44,081 bases of DNA, from positions 1 through 44,081 of the forward strand of contig JAOLZO010000020.1 in assembly GCA_028343845.1 (NCBI GenBank), in the 5' to 3' direction. The first letter of the stretch is position 1; every line of letters starts with the position of its first letter. Under the pieces are notes generated by a model. The model was given only the letters and a program-made list of their open reading frames with translations. It searched no databases and was not told the DNA's origin. The translations under genes were made by a program, and so were the position numbers. The stretch comes from Verrucomicrobiota bacterium (GTDB taxonomy: Bacteria > Verrucomicrobiota > Verrucomicrobiia > Opitutales > Seribacteraceae). This document shows positions 40,951 to 44,081 of this stretch, piece after piece.

Positions 40951-42591
40951 TCAGTACCCGCCTATGCCCGTCGTGGCGAAGTCGTCTTCGTCAATGTAGC
41001 GGTGGGCCCCGACGGCAAAATATCTGACGCAGTCGGGAAAGTCGGAAGAGGCCTTGCATGAGTTTTCGTTCCGCCACTCCTGAAGACAGGCAATCGTGTT
41101 TTGGCAGCGGTCGCTGAACATCAGGCGGGGGCAGTTACCACGGTCCCAAGGCTCCTCCGTGTTCCATGCCAGTAAATTGTTTATGCTCTGGATGCCTTGC
41201 TCGATGCTCACCCCGTCGGCGGGGTTAATGGCAATGTCCTCGTCGGCAAGGTCGTCAATAATGTTGCTCGAGCCGTCAGCTCGAGCATACGTGGCGGCAC
41301 CCATCCTCGGGTCAATGACCCTCTCTACGAAATCCTTGCCATCTTCCATCTTGCGGATCCGGTCGGCGTAGTCGCCGATGCCCCACCCCAGCGATCTCTG
41401 CCCGTCCCCGGGCCTTCCGGATTCACCTTTGCCGAAATCAACCCAAGGGCCAAATTCATCCACGTTAGGGAATTCGTCAACGACCCAGGCTACGCCGTGG
41501 GCGTCTATGCCCACCATGATCATCGCCCATGGGCGGCTGCCGGCTGGGTCCACAACGAGCACCCAGCTGGCCGGGTTGTTCTTTGAATCCTTGATAATCG
41601 GAATCTCTTCGTGCTTAAACACGTGCTTGTCCGAGAACATCGGAAACGGAGTAAGAGCCTGCCTGACCGGCCAGCCGTAAGCGCGGCAAAGGATGGTTTG
41701 CTTGTCGGCGTTCTCGAGCTGCTTTTTCATCGCCGGCCAACCGCCAAAGGGATTCTTGTGGGTCCCGAAGAAAACGACGGATGCGCTTTTTCTGACGGGC
41801 TGCATAATCACGGGCACCTTGTCACCGGGCAAAAGCTCGGCGGGTTCGTCCTTGATTATCTTCGCACCGGTGAGGAAATTTTTGACCGTCAAGTTCCAGC
41901 CGTCGACCGCCGTGAACGAAATCAGGCCCCTTGCCGGGATCCCCGTTTCGGGGTCCGAGCGGGTCAAACATCTGTAGGAAAGCCCCTCGGCTAGAGCCCA
42001 AGGGCAAAGTTCGTCGGCCCAAAATCCAATGTTGAAGGTTCCAGGCTTCACGGCCTGCGGGCAGCCTAGCTCCCCGCCTTCAATCGTCTCGATGTTTTGG
42101 GCGTAGTTTTTGAACAGGCAGACGGACCGGTTAGGCAGCGTAAATTTTGACTGCGTGAACCCCATCTTGAGTGAGTAAGAAACGTATCCGACGGAGGTCC
42201 TGCCCATCTTCTTGAACTCGGGCGGCAGGTACTTCCAGATAAGAGCCTGGCAGGTTGAGATCGAGGTTTGCGCGGTTTCGGAGAAAACCCAGATCGTGGT
42301 GTTCGGGTTCTCAACGAGGCTTTGCACGACAAGCTTGGCCATTTTTTCAGACTTGCCCGCACGATTCCCGCCCATAGTGAGCACGGTGCCATGGGTCTTG
42401 AGCTGCTCGTCAACGAGATCCCAGACGGGCAGGTCATAACCGTAGCGGTAGGGATCCTCGGATTCCCTGACGATTGCATCCTCTCTCCTTTGCCAAAGCT
42501 CGAGGACCTTGTCGGGGTCCATCTTGGCCATCTCATCCTTGGATGGGATGAGCTCGTCAAGCACGGGGTGAGGTGTCCAATTGATTGCCAC
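40951..42591 (-). CDS. terL: Terminase large subunit
   Basis: Packages DNA into the head as an ATPase and nuclease. 546 residues, with a GTG start. Walker A GGNRAGKS (74-81), Walker B with D193 and E194 (IGFWADELC), a coupling region (GLISFTAVDGW), and an RNase H-like nuclease core starting D348 (WVLVVDPAGSRPW), with DYADRIR and CQNTIACLQEWRN later. All main motor and nuclease blocks are present. It heads the late minus-strand gene run; no classic Shine-Dalgarno is visible, only TAGGGTGA four bases upstream. Confidence 0.85.
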   Translation of the reverse strand: MAINWTPHPVLDELIPSKDEMAKMDPDKVLELWQRREDAIVRESEDPYRYGYDLPVWDLVDEQLKTHGTVLTMGGNRAGKSEKMAKLVVQSLVENPNTTIWVFSETAQTSISTCQALIWKYLPPEFKKMGRTSVGYVSYSLKMGFTQSKFTLPNRSVCLFKNYAQNIETIEGGELGCPQAVKPGTFNIGFWADELCPWALAEGLSYRCLTRSDPETGIPARGLISFTAVDGWNLTVKNFLTGAKIIKDEPAELLPGDKVPVIMQPVRKSASVVFFGTHKNPFGGWPAMKKQLENADKQTILCRAYGWPVRQALTPFPMFSDKHVFKHEEIPIIKDSKNNPASWVLVVDPAGSRPWAMIMVGIDAHGVAWVVDEFPNVDEFGPWVDFGKGESGRPGDGQRSLGWGIGDYADRIRKMEDGKDFVERVIDPRMGAATYARADGSSNIIDDLADEDIAINPADGVSIEQGIQSINNLLAWNTEEPWDRGNCPRLMFSDRCQNTIACLQEWRNENSCKASSDFPDCVRYFAVGAHRYIDEDDFATTGIGGY

Positions 42592-42709
42592 TCACCCTAG
42601 CTTGCCTATTTATTTTCGTTTTGTAAGCGGATGGGCAAACTTTCGCCTTTTTGTACAAAAATTTCAGATGGCTGAATGGGTTCGGGCTGCCCGTCGTTCG
42701 CAAACTCGA

Positions 42710-42725
42710 CCCCCCTCCCCCCCCC
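42710..42725. repeat. C6-T-C9 tract (G-rich on minus strand)
   Basis: CCCCCC at 42710-42715, T, then nine C to 42725. On the minus strand it gives two long G runs that could form G-quadruplex-like structure upstream of terL. Length variation or assembly error is common in such tracts. Confidence 0.6.
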
Positions 42726-42730
42726 TTCAA

Positions 42731-42752
42731 CTTTGCAAAATCCGTTGCAAAG
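42731..42752. repeat. Second copy of the CTTTGCAA / TTGCAAAG inverted repeat
   Basis: CTTTGCAA (42731-42738), spacer AATCCG, TTGCAAAG (42745-42752), identical half sites to the dyad at 5948-5972. It lies 140 bases upstream of the terL start. Confidence 0.65.
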
Positions 42753-42788
42753 CTGGGCTCCTGGAACAAAGAGCCCCATAGATAGAGG

Positions 42789-42823
42789 GCTTCAGCCGTT
42801 AGAGCGGTGGATTGCAGATCCGA
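42789..42823 (+). other. tRNA-like D-arm plus anticodon-arm fragment (GCA anticodon)
   Basis: GCTT (42789-42792) pairs with GAGC (42802-42805) around a D-loop-like CAGCCGTTA. Next come GTGGA, the loop TTGCAGA (anticodon GCA, cysteine type) and TCCGA, pairing except for a G-A end mismatch. No T arm (no TTCGA/TTCAA loop) and no acceptor match follows. So it is a fragment or chance resemblance, not a working tRNA. It could be a decayed tRNA or att-related remnant. Confidence 0.35.
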
Positions 42824-43037
42824 AACCCTGCTAATCCCCTTACAATTTCTTAATTGGGTGGCATGCTTGCACCCATTACCAATGAATATCGTACACTCAT
42901 CAAATGCTTGTGGACGGGAGACTAAAATCCTTCGTTTTGAGAGGTGGCCCTACCCTTACCCTTCGTCAAGGGTCAAACGGCCTAATTTAGCACAGCCGCT
43001 ACAAACGCCTGATACGGCAAAGGTTGAACAAGTTAGG

Positions 43038-43418
43038 CTAGAGATGGTCGAACTGGTAAATTATCCCAAGAGCACTCAAACCAAGGAGAAGTCCAATTGC
43101 TAGCAAAGTCCAGCGAATGGCTTTAAGCGTAGCATGGATATCATAAAGCAGATGACTGTAGTCGCCTCCTTTAGCTTTGGCGAAAGCAGCGTCCTTTTTA
43201 TGTTCCTCACCTTCTTTAAATTGATCTATAGCACTCTTCACCTGCGGCATAAGCGAGCTTTTGGCTGTTTTCTTCCAGATCTTTGCCCAAAACAAAAAGA
43301 GAAGACCAAGCAGCCCTCCAACCCCGAAAATAAAAACAACTACGATCAAGATACTTTCCATTATGTCCATGCTCTCCACACCTTCCGTTGCAAGAAAACA
43401 AAATAAATCTAATTCCAT
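43038..43418 (-). CDS. Two-segment membrane protein
   Basis: 126 residues from the ATG at 43418, preceded by AGGAG six bases upstream. A first membrane segment (SILIVVVFIFGVGGLLGLLFLFWAKI) and a last one (WTLLAIGLLLGLSALGIIY) flank a charged middle. Short size and topology resemble holin or envelope proteins, with no proof. It is divergent from the next plus-strand gene. Confidence 0.7.
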   Translation of the reverse strand: MELDLFCFLATEGVESMDIMESILIVVVFIFGVGGLLGLLFLFWAKIWKKTAKSSLMPQVKSAIDQFKEGEEHKKDAAFAKAKGGDYSHLLYDIHATLKAIRWTLLAIGLLLGLSALGIIYQFDHL

Positions 43419-43443
43419 CCCCAACTCCTAACCCAAACCTCCC

Positions 43444-43980
43444 ATGCCTACCAAGAAAAAACGAGTAAACGTAACCGACACAAACGCGCCTCCGGCGCTC
43501 AAGCCGGAGGACGTGGTGCCATCCGTGTACACGGGCCAGAAACTGCTCGAGAAGGATCCGGCCAAGTACGCCAAGGTTGTGCAAGAGTTGGCCTCGGGTA
43601 AGCCCGCCACAAGGATTGCCAAGGATAACAAGATCGGTCCCTGCACAGTCTCCGCTATCCTGAATAGAGAGCGGGACACCGTGACAGCGGTGGAAGACAT
43701 GACCAAGTCGCTGACCCAGTATGCTTCGCAAACCGCCCTGCTCCGCCTGGTGGAAAAGCTGGAGGCGGACGAGATCCCCGTGGGCCTGCTACCAATCTGC
43801 TGGGGTGTCCTTCGTGACCACACCAGAAAGGATGCCGGTCAGCCCACCCAGACCATCGAGGTCAAAAAGAGCCTGACAATCGAGGAAGTCAAGAGGGAGC
43901 TTGCCGAACTGAAGGCTGATGCGGTCGATGTCGACGTGGTCGAAGAGAGGCCCGACGAAGGAACAAAGTCGAGCCCGTAG
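43444..43980 (+). CDS. HTH protein, possible small terminase or regulator
   Basis: 178 residues. Basic N-terminus, then a helix-turn-helix (VVQELASGKPATRIAKDNKIGPCTVSAILNRER) as in small terminases and transposase-type DNA readers, helices in the middle (SQTALLRLVEKLEADEIPVGLLPICWGVLRDH), and an acidic end. It lies on the plus strand at the right side, divergent from the membrane protein. It may bind DNA in regulation or packaging; the choice is not decided. Confidence 0.65.
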   Translation: MPTKKKRVNVTDTNAPPALKPEDVVPSVYTGQKLLEKDPAKYAKVVQELASGKPATRIAKDNKIGPCTVSAILNRERDTVTAVEDMTKSLTQYASQTALLRLVEKLEADEIPVGLLPICWGVLRDHTRKDAGQPTQTIEVKKSLTIEEVKRELAELKADAVDVDVVEERPDEGTKSSP

Positions 43981-44081
43981 GCTCGATCTTTGTTAACTGG
44001 GTACGCTCAGGATCCGCATGAATACTACGAATTTGAAAATACCTGCGCTTTTTCTGAAAACGTGTGTATAATACCTAACAG
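43981..44081 (+). promoter_or_regulatory. Possible promoter at right edge
   Basis: TATAAT at 44067-44072 stands in AT-rich sequence, but a good -35 at 17 bases is missing. A gene to the right of the window is probably transcribed from here. Confidence 0.3.

Larger units (their letters stand above)
42592..43037. promoter_or_regulatory. Late-operon upstream region with repeats and a tRNA-like fragment
   Basis: 446 bases with no convincing gene. It contains a perfect TTTTTGTACAAAAA palindrome (42648-42661), a C6-T-C9 tract, the second copy of the CTTTGCAA/TTGCAAAG repeat, and a tRNA-like piece. It is the expected control region for the terminase operon, though I cannot point to a clear -35/-10 pair. 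Confidence 0.4.
5884..44081. mobile_element. Prophage (short-tailed phage type), left end and most of genome; right end outside window
   Basis: From the tRNA-flanking integrase onward all recognisable genes are phage-type: integrase, replication and recombination genes on the plus strand, and terminase, portal, scaffold, capsid, adaptor, tail and ejection proteins on the minus strand. Gene density is very high, with start/stop overlaps typical of phages. The exact left boundary lies between 5807 and about 6023 and cannot be fixed without the right end. The SU10-like capsid and the absence of tape-measure, tube or sheath genes suggest a podovirus. No lysis enzyme is in view. Confidence 0.92.

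Noticed and set aside
42807-43103. 98-residue plus-strand frame in the terminase upstream region
   Set aside because: No domain, low coding character, overlaps the tRNA-like piece.
1-44081. CRISPR array
   Set aside because: No regularly spaced 24-40-bp repeats were found; the only tandem arrays are the 9-bp and 15-bp ones.

Overview
The window is a bacterial chromosome segment (about 1-5883) joined to the left part of a large prophage (about 5884 to the right edge, and continuing beyond it). LpxI and lipoprotein signals mark the host as a Gram-negative bacterium with lipid A. Few ribosome-binding sites are clear and base composition is moderate. A Verrucomicrobiota/PVC-type host is my inference and is not proven by the sequence.

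Host part: the 3' two-thirds of leuS with a one-base frameshift in a G run, then lpxI, a convergent enolase-superfamily dehydratase, a 185-nt structured RNA that I read as 6S RNA (ssrS) with its own promoter, a membrane-anchored hypothetical protein, a secreted lipoprotein-like protein, and a CAT-anticodon tRNA (elongator Met type) on the minus strand.

Prophage part: a tyrosine integrase sits next to the tRNA. An early region on the plus strand (9.0-17.8 kb) carries an HTH protein, a RuvC-like resolvase, a probable ssDNA-binding protein, a RecB/Cas4-like nuclease, a C5-cytosine methyltransferase with a large unexplained C-terminal extension, several tiny genes, a sigma-region-4-like protein, a PrimPol-type primase, a RepA-like ATPase and an excisionase-like HTH. 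This is a recombination, primase/helicase replication and DNA-modification module. A late region on the minus strand runs from the large terminase (42.6 kb) leftward through small regulators, portal, scaffold, SU10-like major capsid protein, head-tail adaptor, fibre and LamG proteins and a P22 gp10-like tail protein. It ends in three probable ejected proteins, the last a 2361-residue polyvalent protein with a zincin-like HExxH site and an ADP-ribosyltransferase domain. No tape measure, tail tube or sheath gene is present, which points to a short-tailed (podovirus) particle. Early and late transcripts converge with one base between their last genes.

Two plus-strand genes interrupt the late operon: a two-helix membrane protein and a secreted Sel1-repeat protein. 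They look like morons (cargo genes). An inverted repeat with identical 8-bp half sites (CTTTGCAA/TTGCAAAG) lies upstream of the integrase and again upstream of the terminase, 36.8 kb away, suggesting a shared regulator or recombination protein. No endolysin, DNA polymerase or right attachment site was found inside the window.
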